Assembly: GCA_050951505.1 (NCBI GenBank)
Contig: JBMNJE010000001.1
Span: forward strand, 62,001-126,000
Source of the DNA: DUOA01 sp012839095
GTDB lineage: Bacteria; Bacillota; Clostridia; Caldicoprobacterales; DTU083
Direction of reading: 5' to 3'
DNA length: 64,000 nt
Part shown: one piece after another, positions 51,697 through 60,869 of the stretch
Layout: each line of letters starts with the position of its first letter
Position numbering within the stretch: the first letter of the stretch is position 1
Made by a program: the position numbers and the translations under genes
Notes under the pieces: model-generated
The model's database searches: none
Told to the model about the DNA's origin: nothing
What the model saw: the letters and a program-made list of their open reading frames with translations, nothing else

Positions 51697-53451
51697 GTGA
51701 AGAGGAAAAGATTTTTGTCACTGCTGATCATCACACTGCTGATTGTCAGCCTGGTTGTCGGCTGTACCGGTAAACAGCCTGCGGGAGGGGACCAGGAGAC
51801 TCCGGCACCGACCGAGGGAACCAAACCTGATGATAATGATCAGGATAATGGAACAGATGAGGGTAAGTGGGATCCCAACGTTAATGAAGCCGGTGTATTT
51901 CCTATAGTAAAGGAAAAAATCAGCCTCAGTATTTTTATCTTCCTGCATCCTGATTCAAAGGTTACGGATTATGACGACAATGAATTCACCAAATGGCTGG
52001 AGGAAAAAACAAACATAGACTTAGAGTTCGAGGCACCGGCCATGGATGATGCCAACACCAGAATACAGCTCTTACTGACCACAGGGGAGTATCCGGACAT
52101 ACTATATTCCCATCCATTCGGTCCGTTGGAGCAGGATCTCTATGGTAAGGAAGGTACAATTCTTGCATTGAATGACTATATTGATCAATATGGTATCGAA
52201 ACTAAAAAAATGTTTGGTATGTACCCCGATGTCAGAGACGCCCTGCTTCGAAGCGATGGCAAGATATATTGCCTTCCCCAGATATCTGATCCCAAAAGCG
52301 GAGACAGTCCTTTTAAAATGTGGATCTACAAGCCTTTCCTGGAAGCACTGGATATGGAAATGCCAAAAACCACGGACGACCTGTATAACTACCTGAAAGC
52401 AGTTAAAGACGGAGATCCCAATGGCAACGGCAAGGCTGACGAAATCCCTCTGGCCGGTTCCACTGCATGGATCTCCTGGAATCCTATTGTATACCTTATG
52501 AATGCATTTGTCTATGAGGATAACTACGATAAACTCGTTTTAAACAATGGGGTTCTGGAACCTGTATACACAAAGAGCGAATATAAGGACGGTCTGAAGT
52601 TCATTGCCCAGCTGTACAGGGAAGAGTTAATAATGAACGAGACCTTCACCCAAACCCATGAAGACCTTACGGAAATAATGAATAATCCTGCACCACTTAT
52701 TGGTATGCTTCCCACCCACGCACCTTTTGTTATTGCTGGTGAAAGATCGCCGGATTTCATAGTCATGCCTCCGATAGAAGCACCGGGATATCCGGGAGGT
52801 TATGCATCAACCAACTATACGACCAACACCAGCGGCCCTGTTATAACCAACAATTGTAAACATCCGGAAGCAGCATTCAGATTCCTGGATATGTTCTACG
52901 AAGAAGAGGTAAGCATCAGTGTACTCAATGGTATCCGCGGCATTGAATGGGATTATAACGACGACCCGGCACTTGTTAATGATGATGGTGAAATGGCTAA
53001 ATACAAGGCTCTTGTCAATGAAAAGAGAATGAATTCCTCATGGCCTATGCTTACAAACTTCTACAGACCTCCTACCTTAAGTCAGTACTGGATAAATGAT
53101 TCCCCTGAAGGACGACAGGAAAGGGAAGAGGCAGCTCAGGGCATCGATGATCCTGTCAATATCGGAATCAAGATGTTCAATGAAGCTCAGCCCAAAGTAT
53201 ACGCCAACTATGTACCACCAAGTGACATCAGAATGCCTCAGGTCATCCTCTATGACGAAGAAGCCAGTGTTGAAGCAGTTGAACTAAGGGGTGAAATCCT
53301 TGGCTATGTACTTGATATGAGGATGAAATTTATCACAGGTGAAGTTGACATCGATGCTGAGTGGGATGACTATATCAGACAGCTTGAACAGCTTGGTCTG
53401 GAAAGATATTTGTCCTTAACTCAGGAAGCCTATGACAGGATCTATAAATAA
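51697..53451 (+). CDS. Extracellular solute-binding lipoprotein 2 (carbohydrate ABC importer)
   Basis: A 584-residue paralogue of the preceding gene. The lipobox is VSLVVGC (Cys near 23), followed by an acidic linker (PDDNDQDNGTDEGKWD) longer and more acidic than in paralogue 1. The mature parts align end to end: FLHPDSKVTDYDDNEFTKWL, QISDPKSGDSPFK and the calcium-type loop DPNGNGKADEIPL. The GTG start follows AAAGGAGATATG. It appears to have its own promoter and leader hairpin and ends in a strong terminator. The two receptors may serve the two permease pairs or bind related ligands. Differences are concentrated around QISD and the ligand-side loops. Confidence 0.92.
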   Translation: MKRKRFLSLLIITLLIVSLVVGCTGKQPAGGDQETPAPTEGTKPDDNDQDNGTDEGKWDPNVNEAGVFPIVKEKISLSIFIFLHPDSKVTDYDDNEFTKWLEEKTNIDLEFEAPAMDDANTRIQLLLTTGEYPDILYSHPFGPLEQDLYGKEGTILALNDYIDQYGIETKKMFGMYPDVRDALLRSDGKIYCLPQISDPKSGDSPFKMWIYKPFLEALDMEMPKTTDDLYNYLKAVKDGDPNGNGKADEIPLAGSTAWISWNPIVYLMNAFVYEDNYDKLVLNNGVLEPVYTKSEYKDGLKFIAQLYREELIMNETFTQTHEDLTEIMNNPAPLIGMLPTHAPFVIAGERSPDFIVMPPIEAPGYPGGYASTNYTTNTSGPVITNNCKHPEAAFRFLDMFYEEEVSISVLNGIRGIEWDYNDDPALVNDDGEMAKYKALVNEKRMNSSWPMLTNFYRPPTLSQYWINDSPEGRQEREEAAQGIDDPVNIGIKMFNEAQPKVYANYVPPSDIRMPQVILYDEEASVEAVELRGEILGYVLDMRMKFITGEVDIDAEWDDYIRQLEQLGLERYLSLTQEAYDRIYK

Positions 53452-53473
53452 CAGTAAGTTTTGCTTACTAAAA

Positions 53474-53537
53474 GGAACCGCTTAAGTGAGGTTCCCGGGA
53501 CTGAATGAGCCCTCCGCATGGAGGGCTCATTTTTTTG
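53474..53537 (+). terminator. Double hairpin terminator after the solute-binding genes
   Basis: TGAGCCCTCC (53506-53515) pairs with GGAGGGCTCA (53520-53529) over a 4-base loop and runs into T8: a textbook terminator. An extra hairpin, GGAACC (53474-53479) with GGTTCC (53490-53495), precedes it. Confidence 0.9.
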
Positions 53538-53600
53538 TACTTTTTTATGAGTGCTTTTTTGACCTGAATCTACTGTATATATTTTAATGCTAACATAAAG

Positions 53601-55907
53601 CTAAATAATTGTTTTTATTAAGTCGGTATCTTCATATATCCTTGTGCTTCCTTCATATTCAACCCTTATCTTTAAGGCTTTTGGAAGCTTTATTTGCATC
53701 TTCAGTCCTTCGGGTACTTTCTCCCACTTTACCTCTACGGGACCGTGCAGGGTGGCTGCCTTCCCCTGAGCTCTGTCCATAAAACCGGTATATGGCGCGA
53801 TTTTAATCTCTTTGTACCCGGGAGCTGCAGGTTGTACTCCCAGTAAATTTGCTGCAAACTCATATAAGGGCAGGGAGCTCCATGCATGACAATCGCTTCT
53901 TTGGCTTACGGGGTCCTCCGGCCAGGTTGTAATGTTCAGTTTAATCAGTTCCATCCAGGTTTCCCATAGCGTGCCCGTCAGATGGTAAAGCCCTGTCTTC
54001 TCCAGAGCCCTGAACAGGTAATAGGACATGGAATAAGAGCACCTGGCCAAGTCCTTATCCTTCATGCTTCTGTCCATTAGATCTGCAGCTTCCTTACCCT
54101 GAATTATATCCGACAGTACAGCCCATACCTGACTGTGCTGACTGTAGGTTTCCACTCCTGTAACATCTCTGAACATTCTTTTATCGGAGCTCCAGGCATG
54201 TTTCCTTATGCTTTCCGATACTTCAGCGGCCAATACTTCATACTCTTCCGCCGTGCCTGTTCTTCCCAGTATCCTGTTCAGACAGGCTGCCCGTTTAAGC
54301 CCATAGACGAACATCATATTGTAAATCACATTGACATCTTCCCTGTTTCTTACCGGTGTGCCCCGCGTCTCTCTCCACTGGTCCACCCAGTCAATAAACT
54401 GCCAGTAGCCCACATCATGAACCAGTCCGTCCCTGGGATCTATTTTTCTGGCGAAATAGCCCAACACCGCATCTGCAGTGGATAAAAATCTTTTTGTAAA
54501 CTCTGCATCTCCGTAATATATATAATGATGGTAGAGCATATCGATCCAATACAGGTTAAATCCAGGGATGATTTGAATAAACTTCGAGGGTGCATTGCAT
54601 GTGAGAAGACCATTGGGCATAAGGGTGCTGTGGAAATCATATATTGCCTTCCTGGCCATTCTGTCATCACTGGACACCTGATAAGTATAAACCGTCTGAA
54701 GAAAGGTATCCATGGTATACTGCATCTGCTCATAATAGGGGCAGTCCTCATAGGTTTCGTGCATACACCTTTTTAGGGTGGTCAGACTTATATCCCACAT
54801 CTTCTGCCATACAGGCAGGTCCGATTTCCATTCGCCGGTAACATCAAGTGGATAACCTGTTTCGGTAAATGAAAGCTTCTTAACTTTTATTGGAAACTGC
54901 GAAGGGCCAAAATCTATCCGTAGGAATCTTAAGGTTCTGAAAAACATAGTTTCGTACTTATTGTAACCTGAGGCAAGGGTAATGCTGTCAGTTTCACCCA
55001 CGAACAGGCTGCCCTTTTCGTCATCCCTTATCTCTTTTCTGAGGCTGCCGTCTTTGTTGGTCTTGTAATAGCTTTCTGCATAGGTCAGTTCAACTGTTCT
55101 TTCTCCCATGCTATCAATCTCAAAACCTACAAAAGCAGTGGTCAGCTCACCCATATCAATTTCAACCCAATAAGGGCCGCCGGCGGGGAGTTCCAAATCT
55201 TCTTTACCATCGATCAGGGCTTCCCAATTTACATCCCCGCAGCTGCGCTTAACTGCAACCGGTGATATTTCCTTATTGTACTGGGGAGGCAGGGGATTCT
55301 CCTCCGGTACCCACAGGTTCACAAGCCCGCCTGTAATTTCATGGTCTTTCCCTGCAACTTTTTCAGCCAACTGCCAGCCCCTCGAGCTGCAATCGATTTC
55401 TGCAAAAGCCTTGGGATATTCATTTAAGTCCACCGCTTCCATATATCCGGTATACTTTGCCGACACACAGCTGACAAAATCAACTCCGCCGCCTGAATAA
55501 GCCTGCCAGTGAGTATTGGTAGAAATGCCAAGGTCTGTATCTGTCTCTTCCAGGAAAAAGCCGCCTCTTGAGGAAGTTACCCGTGACAGAGGACCGGCTT
55601 CCAGAAGTGCAGCCATGGCATAGTCATCCCCAAAATAAACCACCTTTGCAGCAATAACATTCCTGCCTTTCTGCAAATAGGGTTCTATATCCAAAATATC
55701 AAAATACTTCCTGTACCTGTCGCCTTTGCCGGGCCCGCGGGATACCGCATTTCCATTAAGGTAAAGGATATAGTAAGTGTCTGCACTTACTTTTATCTGA
55801 CACCTTGCCGGGATCGCATCAAGATTAAACTCTTTCCTGAAAAAACACACTTCCTTATCAGCCGGCCGCTTGTTTTCTTTCCAAATCCATACCGCATCTG
55901 CCGCCAT
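53601..55907 (-). CDS. GH78-type alpha-L-rhamnosidase
   Basis: A 768-residue enzyme without a signal peptide, thus cytoplasmic. The N-terminal beta domain has VSADTYYILYLNGNAVSRGP (Bac_rhamnosid_N style) and a second beta sandwich (GFEIDSMGERTVELTYAES). The helical (alpha/alpha)6 barrel carries HETYEDCPYYEQMQYTMDT, where the acidic residues of DCPYYEQ are the GH78 acid region, and DPVSQRSDCHAWSSLPLYEF. The C-terminal sandwich has GVQPAAPGYKEIKIAP. It should release rhamnose from imported oligosaccharides, which sets the likely substrate of the locus: rhamnose-bearing plant or cell-wall glycan. The ATG follows AGGAGGAATTAGG. It is the last gene of the leftward sugar operon, after a metallophosphoesterase remnant. 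Confidence 0.88.
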   Translation of the reverse strand: MAADAVWIWKENKRPADKEVCFFRKEFNLDAIPARCQIKVSADTYYILYLNGNAVSRGPGKGDRYRKYFDILDIEPYLQKGRNVIAAKVVYFGDDYAMAALLEAGPLSRVTSSRGGFFLEETDTDLGISTNTHWQAYSGGGVDFVSCVSAKYTGYMEAVDLNEYPKAFAEIDCSSRGWQLAEKVAGKDHEITGGLVNLWVPEENPLPPQYNKEISPVAVKRSCGDVNWEALIDGKEDLELPAGGPYWVEIDMGELTTAFVGFEIDSMGERTVELTYAESYYKTNKDGSLRKEIRDDEKGSLFVGETDSITLASGYNKYETMFFRTLRFLRIDFGPSQFPIKVKKLSFTETGYPLDVTGEWKSDLPVWQKMWDISLTTLKRCMHETYEDCPYYEQMQYTMDTFLQTVYTYQVSSDDRMARKAIYDFHSTLMPNGLLTCNAPSKFIQIIPGFNLYWIDMLYHHYIYYGDAEFTKRFLSTADAVLGYFARKIDPRDGLVHDVGYWQFIDWVDQWRETRGTPVRNREDVNVIYNMMFVYGLKRAACLNRILGRTGTAEEYEVLAAEVSESIRKHAWSSDKRMFRDVTGVETYSQHSQVWAVLSDIIQGKEAADLMDRSMKDKDLARCSYSMSYYLFRALEKTGLYHLTGTLWETWMELIKLNITTWPEDPVSQRSDCHAWSSLPLYEFAANLLGVQPAAPGYKEIKIAPYTGFMDRAQGKAATLHGPVEVKWEKVPEGLKMQIKLPKALKIRVEYEGSTRIYEDTDLIKTII

Positions 55908-56004
55908 CCTAATTCCTCCTGCTCTTCTACATTTTACATATAAGACTTAAAAAGAAGTGATACTTCCTTCTGTCCAGTTAAAACTGAATAGAATCAGAAA
56001 GCTT

Positions 56005-56118
56005 TCACCATTGATTCATTCTTTCAATATTTGGCCGATTATTGTGGGTATCGCTTACCGCTCCGAACCTAAAAACAACATTGTTTACATCAAAGTCAGC
56101 TATTGGTCTTTCGCCCAT
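56005..56118 (-). pseudogene. N-terminal remnant of a calcineurin-like metallophosphoesterase
   Basis: An ATG at 56116-56118, behind AAGGGATTAATTGCAT, opens a 37-codon frame ending at TGA 56005-56007. It reads MGERPIADFDVNN, then FRFGAVSDTHNNRPNIER. The DTH motif after a hydrophobic strand (FGAVSDTH) is metal site I of metallophosphoesterases, at the correct place near the N-terminus. None of the later motifs (GDxxD, GNHE, H, GHxH) is found before the rhamnosidase gene starts at 55907. The rest of the gene was lost by deletion. It sits 20 bases after the permease stop, so it was once in this operon. Confidence 0.6.
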
Positions 56119-56138
56119 ATGCAATTAATCCCTTCCCT

Positions 56139-57128
56139 TTACTCTACCAGTCCTGTTCTTTCAATCCCCTGCAGGAAGTGTCTCTGCAGAAAAAGATAGG
56201 TTATAAGGAGAGGCAGTATAACGATAACTGTACCGGCCATTACTACAGCCTCGTTCAGGGTCCGCTCCACTGTGGTCATAGTAAGCGGATCAAAGGGTAA
56301 GGTCTGTTTTTCCATTTTCATCATCTCATACATGCTGGGCAGCATTTGAGGCAAAAGATATTTTTGTGTTTTTGTGATGTATATGGTTGGCTCGAAGTAG
56401 TCATTCCAGTGCCACACCATGGCCAGGACCGCGGATACTAGGATGGATGATCTGGCTATAGGCAGTATTATGGCAAAATAGGTTTTGAAACTGCCGCAGC
56501 CATCTATTATGGCGGCTTCTTCCAGCTCTTTGGGCACTCCTAAGAAAAATTGCCTGAAGATAAATATAAACAGCCCTCCCTTAAGGCCGAATCCCATAAA
56601 GGTGGGTATTATCAGCGGCTTGTATGAGTTTGTCCATCTAAGGCTGGCATACCGTATATACTGGGGTACAATTATGGTCTGGGCAGGAACAATGAAGGAA
56701 ACTATTACCAAGGCAAACAGCATGCTTCTGCCCGGAAATTTATATCGTGCAAAACCATAGGCAATAAAAGAGCATGATAAAATGTGACCCAAAACTGCCA
56801 ATCCGGTGACAAGTACTGAATTCTTCAGCCCGGTGGCAGCATCCAGATACCTGAGCGCCATCTTATAATTTGAAAATTTTAAGGTTTTGGGTATCCACTT
56901 TACGGTTATGTCCATTAAATCAGCATCAGTTTTTAGTGAGGTAATGAACATATACATAAAGGGAAATAAGAATACAAATACCAGATCGAATAATAAAACA
57001 TAAACCAATAACCTGAATATTCTGTCTGACCAGTAGCTGCCATGCTTGAACTTCTCCAGATTTATTGTTCCGCTTCTTTTACGAAATTTCCTGTCAAACA
57101 CGGAAGCGGCTTTTCTTTGCGTATTCAT
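56139..57128 (-). CDS. Carbohydrate ABC importer permease, MalG type (pair 2)
   Basis: A 329-residue inner permease subunit with six membrane helices. The conserved EAA loop is visible as KELEEAAIIDGCGSFKTYFAIILPIARS, followed by VLAMVWHWNDYFEPTIYI, a MalG-class signature. Its N-terminal 35 residues (KAASVFDRKFRKRSG) are a basic cytoplasmic extension. I start at 57128 behind AAAGGAGC, one base after the stop of its partner. It forms a heterodimer with the MalF-type subunit encoded just before it. Substrate: probably a product bound by one of the lipoproteins at 49780-53451. Confidence 0.93.
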   Translation of the reverse strand: MNTQRKAASVFDRKFRKRSGTINLEKFKHGSYWSDRIFRLLVYVLLFDLVFVFLFPFMYMFITSLKTDADLMDITVKWIPKTLKFSNYKMALRYLDAATGLKNSVLVTGLAVLGHILSCSFIAYGFARYKFPGRSMLFALVIVSFIVPAQTIIVPQYIRYASLRWTNSYKPLIIPTFMGFGLKGGLFIFIFRQFFLGVPKELEEAAIIDGCGSFKTYFAIILPIARSSILVSAVLAMVWHWNDYFEPTIYITKTQKYLLPQMLPSMYEMMKMEKQTLPFDPLTMTTVERTLNEAVVMAGTVIVILPLLITYLFLQRHFLQGIERTGLVE

Positions 57129-57129
57129 G

Positions 57130-58032
57130 TTATGCTCCTTTCTTTGCGGACACAGCGGACACATTGGTGTGATAGATATAACGTCTCATTACAAGGAATA
57201 CCAGCCCTACCACAAGGAAAATAAATACGAAATATATCCATCCGATTGCCGCAGCATATTCCATCTGCCTGTTGACGAAAGCCGTTGTATGAATAAAATC
57301 CAGTATTGGATTCATCGAGTCTGTAAAGGAATCAATAATGGTATAAATAATGTTAAGAAGTATTACAGGCGAAATCATAGGCAGGGTAATTTTCCAGAAC
57401 ATCTCCCACTCCGTGGCAGAGTCGCAGCGGGCTGCCTCATACAGGGAAGGAGATATTCCCTGCAGACCCGACAGGAACAATATTATCTGCACACCGGATT
57501 TCCACAATATAATGGTTATCCTGTCCATAAATAATTGAACCATATCAGATACCCTGGGACCCAGGTATACAAGCATTTCCTGGGGCAATAATATTCCCCT
57601 GGCCACCTCCATTGTCTGAGCATCAACATTGTAGCCCAGAAGCTGCTGCATAACATAGCCAGTACCTAAAAGTACCGGGAAAAAGAATACTTCCCTGAAC
57701 AGCCATCTCATTCTTATGTTTTTGTTAATTAAGATGGCAATGAATAATGAGAATACAATTATCAGAGGTGTGTTAACAAACATATTCCTGACTACTTCAA
57801 GGAACATGGGTATAAAGGTGACATCCAGGACAAATGCCTTCATGTAATTGGTCCACCCTGCCCATTCCAATTGAAATCCTGTGGTGCCTGCCAGCTTGCT
57901 GAAGCTCAGCTGAATGGACTTTAGCAGAGGGTTCAGGAAAAACAGGAAGCAGCCAATCAACCATGGCGAAATAAAAATGTATCCATCCAGGATCTTCCTG
58001 GTGTTCATACTCATTCTCCACCGTTTTTTCAT
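57130..58032 (-). CDS. Carbohydrate ABC importer permease, MalF type (pair 2)
   Basis: A 300-residue membrane subunit. It begins MKKRWRMSMNTRK, then DGYIFISPWLIGCFLFFLNPL, a usual first helix for sugar permeases, and has the EAA loop GISPSLYEAARCDSATEWEMFW. The ATG overlaps the end of the DUF5696 gene by 4 bases, so translation is coupled to it. Six helices are seen, and the extracellular loop between helices 1 and 2 is short. It pairs with the MalG-type product of the next gene. Its class (LplB/YtcP-like partners) goes with the large solute-binding lipoproteins found here. Confidence 0.92.
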   Translation of the reverse strand: MKKRWRMSMNTRKILDGYIFISPWLIGCFLFFLNPLLKSIQLSFSKLAGTTGFQLEWAGWTNYMKAFVLDVTFIPMFLEVVRNMFVNTPLIIVFSLFIAILINKNIRMRWLFREVFFFPVLLGTGYVMQQLLGYNVDAQTMEVARGILLPQEMLVYLGPRVSDMVQLFMDRITIILWKSGVQIILFLSGLQGISPSLYEAARCDSATEWEMFWKITLPMISPVILLNIIYTIIDSFTDSMNPILDFIHTTAFVNRQMEYAAAIGWIYFVFIFLVVGLVFLVMRRYIYHTNVSAVSAKKGA

Positions 58033-60230
58033 CTTACGTTCCCTCCCTCATCCACGACAAGATAGTTAAGTGAGTCAATTTCATAACCGTCAGCTTCAGC
58101 TGTTTCTTCTCCATAGTTTACATATACCCTGGCTCCGTTTTCATAGGTTATCCTATATAAATTGTCATTTAATTTCTTATGCTCTGTCATAGTCTGACTC
58201 CATACATCCCCCAGGCGTTCATTGAACTCCTTGTATATATCTGCAGCCACGTCCACCCAATCCTCATATTGGGAAGAAAAGAGCTCATTATAGTCAGTAT
58301 ATTTAAGCAGGTTGGAATTCTCATGAGTTAATTTGAAATAAGGCAGACAGCCATATTCCACCCATTTTAACTTCTGCATATCAAAATCATAGAAAAGGTT
58401 TCCCGCCCCCGAGGAATAAGGTATCATGCCATGCACAACCATCTGGTAAAAAGGTATGGTTTCATCAGTAAACAGGTAGTTGGATCCTCCCATGGGTATA
58501 TTATAAAGCTGGTCTGCTATGGGAAGGACATAGGCATTCCCTCCATCCGAAGCAGCATATCCCAGTGTGTTCTTTGATTCCTCCATGAATTTTTTCCAGT
58601 ATTCTGCTGTATCTCCCCGATTTACAGGCCCATACTTGTTAGAATCATAGTAGATCTGCCTGCCGAAATTTTCAAAAGTTATCCCGTCTGCACCATACTT
58701 GGCAACTTTAGGCAGATAAGCGGCTGTAAAACGGTTATAAGCCCTTAAGGGATTCAGTAGGAATTCTTCCCTGTCAAAGTCTGTTATTGCAGCATTTGCC
58801 GGGGAATGAACAACGTCCATACGCTTGGAAAAACCCTTATTCTTTCCATTGGCATCCGTAAAATTATCCTGGAGCAGCAGTCTTATCTTGTTCTCTTCCG
58901 CAAATTCTGCCAGTTTCCTGAGACCCCTTGCCCCGCCCAGTTTCCGATGTGCCGGCAGCTGGGTCGGATAGGCACCATAGCCTCTCTTTGTCCAGCCAAG
59001 CAGGTTGACAAACATATTGTCTACGCCTTTATCGAGGAATGCACTTAAAATAGTCTCGGACTGTCTGAATGTCGTCATAACTATATACTTGTCAAAAAGC
59101 AGTCTGCGCTCTTTGATGCCCATAAACAAATCAAGCTTCAGGGGAATACTGTCCCCTTCCCTTATAATCTTTCTGATACCATTGGTTTTTGTCAGATACT
59201 CCCTGTAGGCATTAGCCATACCGCTGTAATTTGCATCTTCATCAACCAAAAACTTGTATTGTACTCCCCTGTCGGTCAGCACAATTTTCTTGTCCATTAC
59301 TTCTATTTCCTGGTAGTCGGAGGTAGTGTATACAAAGTCCCGCCTGTATCTGAAGATGGTTGCAATCCGGTTGACTGAAGCCATAAAGCCGCTTAGAGAC
59401 AAGTTTATATAAGCATCATGTTCTCCTTCGTCCACTATTCCCAAAAAGGCGTTCTCTCCCCTCTTCAGACCGAAAACCGGCAGCATTGCCGTCTGCTGGC
59501 CCAGAATTTCATTTTCCTCAAATACCTCAAAGTCAACCCGATCTTCCCCGTAGATATCAAACCTGTACTGCCTTGGTACAGCATGATCCCTGCCCTTGAA
59601 ATGCAGCAGGGCTCCGCTGCCGTCAGGATAAAAGATATATCCATCCTCATAATTCTTGCTTGCGCCAAAGAAGGGCAGGAGGGTTAAGGTTATAAGGCCG
59701 TATTTACCGTCTTCCCTGATGCTTTCAGCCGGGATAAGCAGCCTTAAAGCATCATCTTCCAGCCATATCCTTACAGTCCAGCCAACTTCATAGGTGGGAA
59801 AATAAAAATTCACTGCCAGGCCGTTTTCAATTTCCGTAACATTTACCTCTCTGTTTTCCTGATCCATCACATTGCATTGGGAATAATCCTTTGCAAAATC
59901 AGTTACATTGAATATAAAGAGAGAATTCATGCTGTTTGATAACACCGGTGTTATCTTGTCATTATAATAATCTTCATCAACTGAGGAGGTCCAGATAAAA
60001 CCCGTACGCCTGTCCTCAATCTTGATGGAAGAATCATCGTAATTGTAATAGAGAATCAGTTCCTTTGTTTCAGCAACTTTTTTGTATCCCTGCATCTTAT
60101 TTTCATATGAGATTGCGTGAACCGCAGGAGCATCATCAGCCGTATCATCCTGAGGTTCTGCAATTACCGGAAAAGAGCTGCTGATAAACAAGCAGAGCAA
60201 AACCAGTATAGAAATAATGCCTTTCTTCAT
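58029..60230 (-). CDS. Secreted DUF5696 protein, possible glycosidase
   Basis: A 733-residue protein with an ordinary signal peptide (MKKGIISILVLLCLFISSS, cleavage after VIA or IAEP). It matches my memory of the DUF5696 family, often found beside sugar importers in Bacillota. Residues about 60-320 are beta-rich (YYNYDDSSIKIEDRRTGFIW). From about 370 a TIM-barrel-like part follows: VDNMFVNLLGWTKRGYGAYP, LRKLAEFAEENKIRLLLQDN, GADGITFENFGRQ, resembling retaining alpha-glycosidase barrels, with Asp and Glu at strand ends. A short beta domain closes it. No catalytic pair can be proven. Fifteen bases separate it from the Yip1-family gene, and it overlaps the permease gene after it. Confidence 0.8.
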   Translation of the reverse strand: MKKGIISILVLLCLFISSSFPVIAEPQDDTADDAPAVHAISYENKMQGYKKVAETKELILYYNYDDSSIKIEDRRTGFIWTSSVDEDYYNDKITPVLSNSMNSLFIFNVTDFAKDYSQCNVMDQENREVNVTEIENGLAVNFYFPTYEVGWTVRIWLEDDALRLLIPAESIREDGKYGLITLTLLPFFGASKNYEDGYIFYPDGSGALLHFKGRDHAVPRQYRFDIYGEDRVDFEVFEENEILGQQTAMLPVFGLKRGENAFLGIVDEGEHDAYINLSLSGFMASVNRIATIFRYRRDFVYTTSDYQEIEVMDKKIVLTDRGVQYKFLVDEDANYSGMANAYREYLTKTNGIRKIIREGDSIPLKLDLFMGIKERRLLFDKYIVMTTFRQSETILSAFLDKGVDNMFVNLLGWTKRGYGAYPTQLPAHRKLGGARGLRKLAEFAEENKIRLLLQDNFTDANGKNKGFSKRMDVVHSPANAAITDFDREEFLLNPLRAYNRFTAAYLPKVAKYGADGITFENFGRQIYYDSNKYGPVNRGDTAEYWKKFMEESKNTLGYAASDGGNAYVLPIADQLYNIPMGGSNYLFTDETIPFYQMVVHGMIPYSSGAGNLFYDFDMQKLKWVEYGCLPYFKLTHENSNLLKYTDYNELFSSQYEDWVDVAADIYKEFNERLGDVWSQTMTEHKKLNDNLYRITYENGARVYVNYGEETAEADGYEIDSLNYLVVDEGGNVR

Positions 60231-60245
60231 TTTCGTGCCGCCCCC

Positions 60246-60866
60246 TTATCTTCGAAACATTTTCAGCTCTACTCCAATGCCTCTTATAAAATCTACTAAC
60301 TGTCCGGTCAGAACAGTAACAAGCAAAAACGCTGCCCATATCAGGAGCACTGTTATGATGCCTAAAAAACATATCCATAAGGTTTGAAGCAAGGTATAGT
60401 CATTCATCACTTTAATGCTGATTATGAATAGTAATCCTACCCATATCCAGATAATTGACTGCAATGTCTTATACAGCCCTATAGCGCTTATACTGAGTCC
60501 ATGGGACAATGCTGCCAGGGGAAGGATAAAAACCAAATAAGGTAACATACAATAGGAAAATGCCATTAAGGTTTCACGCATCAGCGAACTGCCGCCTATG
60601 ATGGCAGTCACTGCATAGCATGCCACTGCCCATGTTATAAGGGGCACCAGCATTTTTACCATCTCCAGGAAAATGTTGGTATCACGGGGCAGTAAGTCAG
60701 CCAAAGGATAATGGCACATAAAGATATAAGAAATCCTTACAACCACAAGCAGAAACAGGAGTAGGACAGTAGGCCTGTAATCAAATCTGTCCCGATCCTT
60801 TTGTATCCTTCTGAAAGCATCCGCCGGATGAAAGAAAATCAATAATGCAAGCCTTAATCCATCCAC
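60246..60866 (-). CDS. Yip1-family membrane protein
   Basis: A 206-residue protein with five or six hydrophobic segments (VLLLFLLVVVRISYIFMCHY, VPLITWAVACYAVTAIIGG, LPYLVFILPLAALSHGLSI, IWIWVGLLFIISIKV, WICFLGIITVLLIWAAFLLV). The soluble N-terminus FFHPADAFRRIQKDRDRF is the hallmark of bacterial Yip1-domain proteins, where a HPxxAFxxIK-type motif precedes the first helix. Eukaryotic Yip1 proteins act in vesicle traffic; the bacterial role is unknown. The GTG start follows GAGGTATAGATA, and the gene begins 3 bases after the NHL/TPR gene stop. Its place in a sugar-import operon is a recurrent pattern as I recall. Confidence 0.83.
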   Translation of the reverse strand: MDGLRLALLIFFHPADAFRRIQKDRDRFDYRPTVLLLFLLVVVRISYIFMCHYPLADLLPRDTNIFLEMVKMLVPLITWAVACYAVTAIIGGSSLMRETLMAFSYCMLPYLVFILPLAALSHGLSISAIGLYKTLQSIIWIWVGLLFIISIKVMNDYTLLQTLWICFLGIITVLLIWAAFLLVTVLTGQLVDFIRGIGVELKMFRR

Positions 60867-60869
60867 TAT

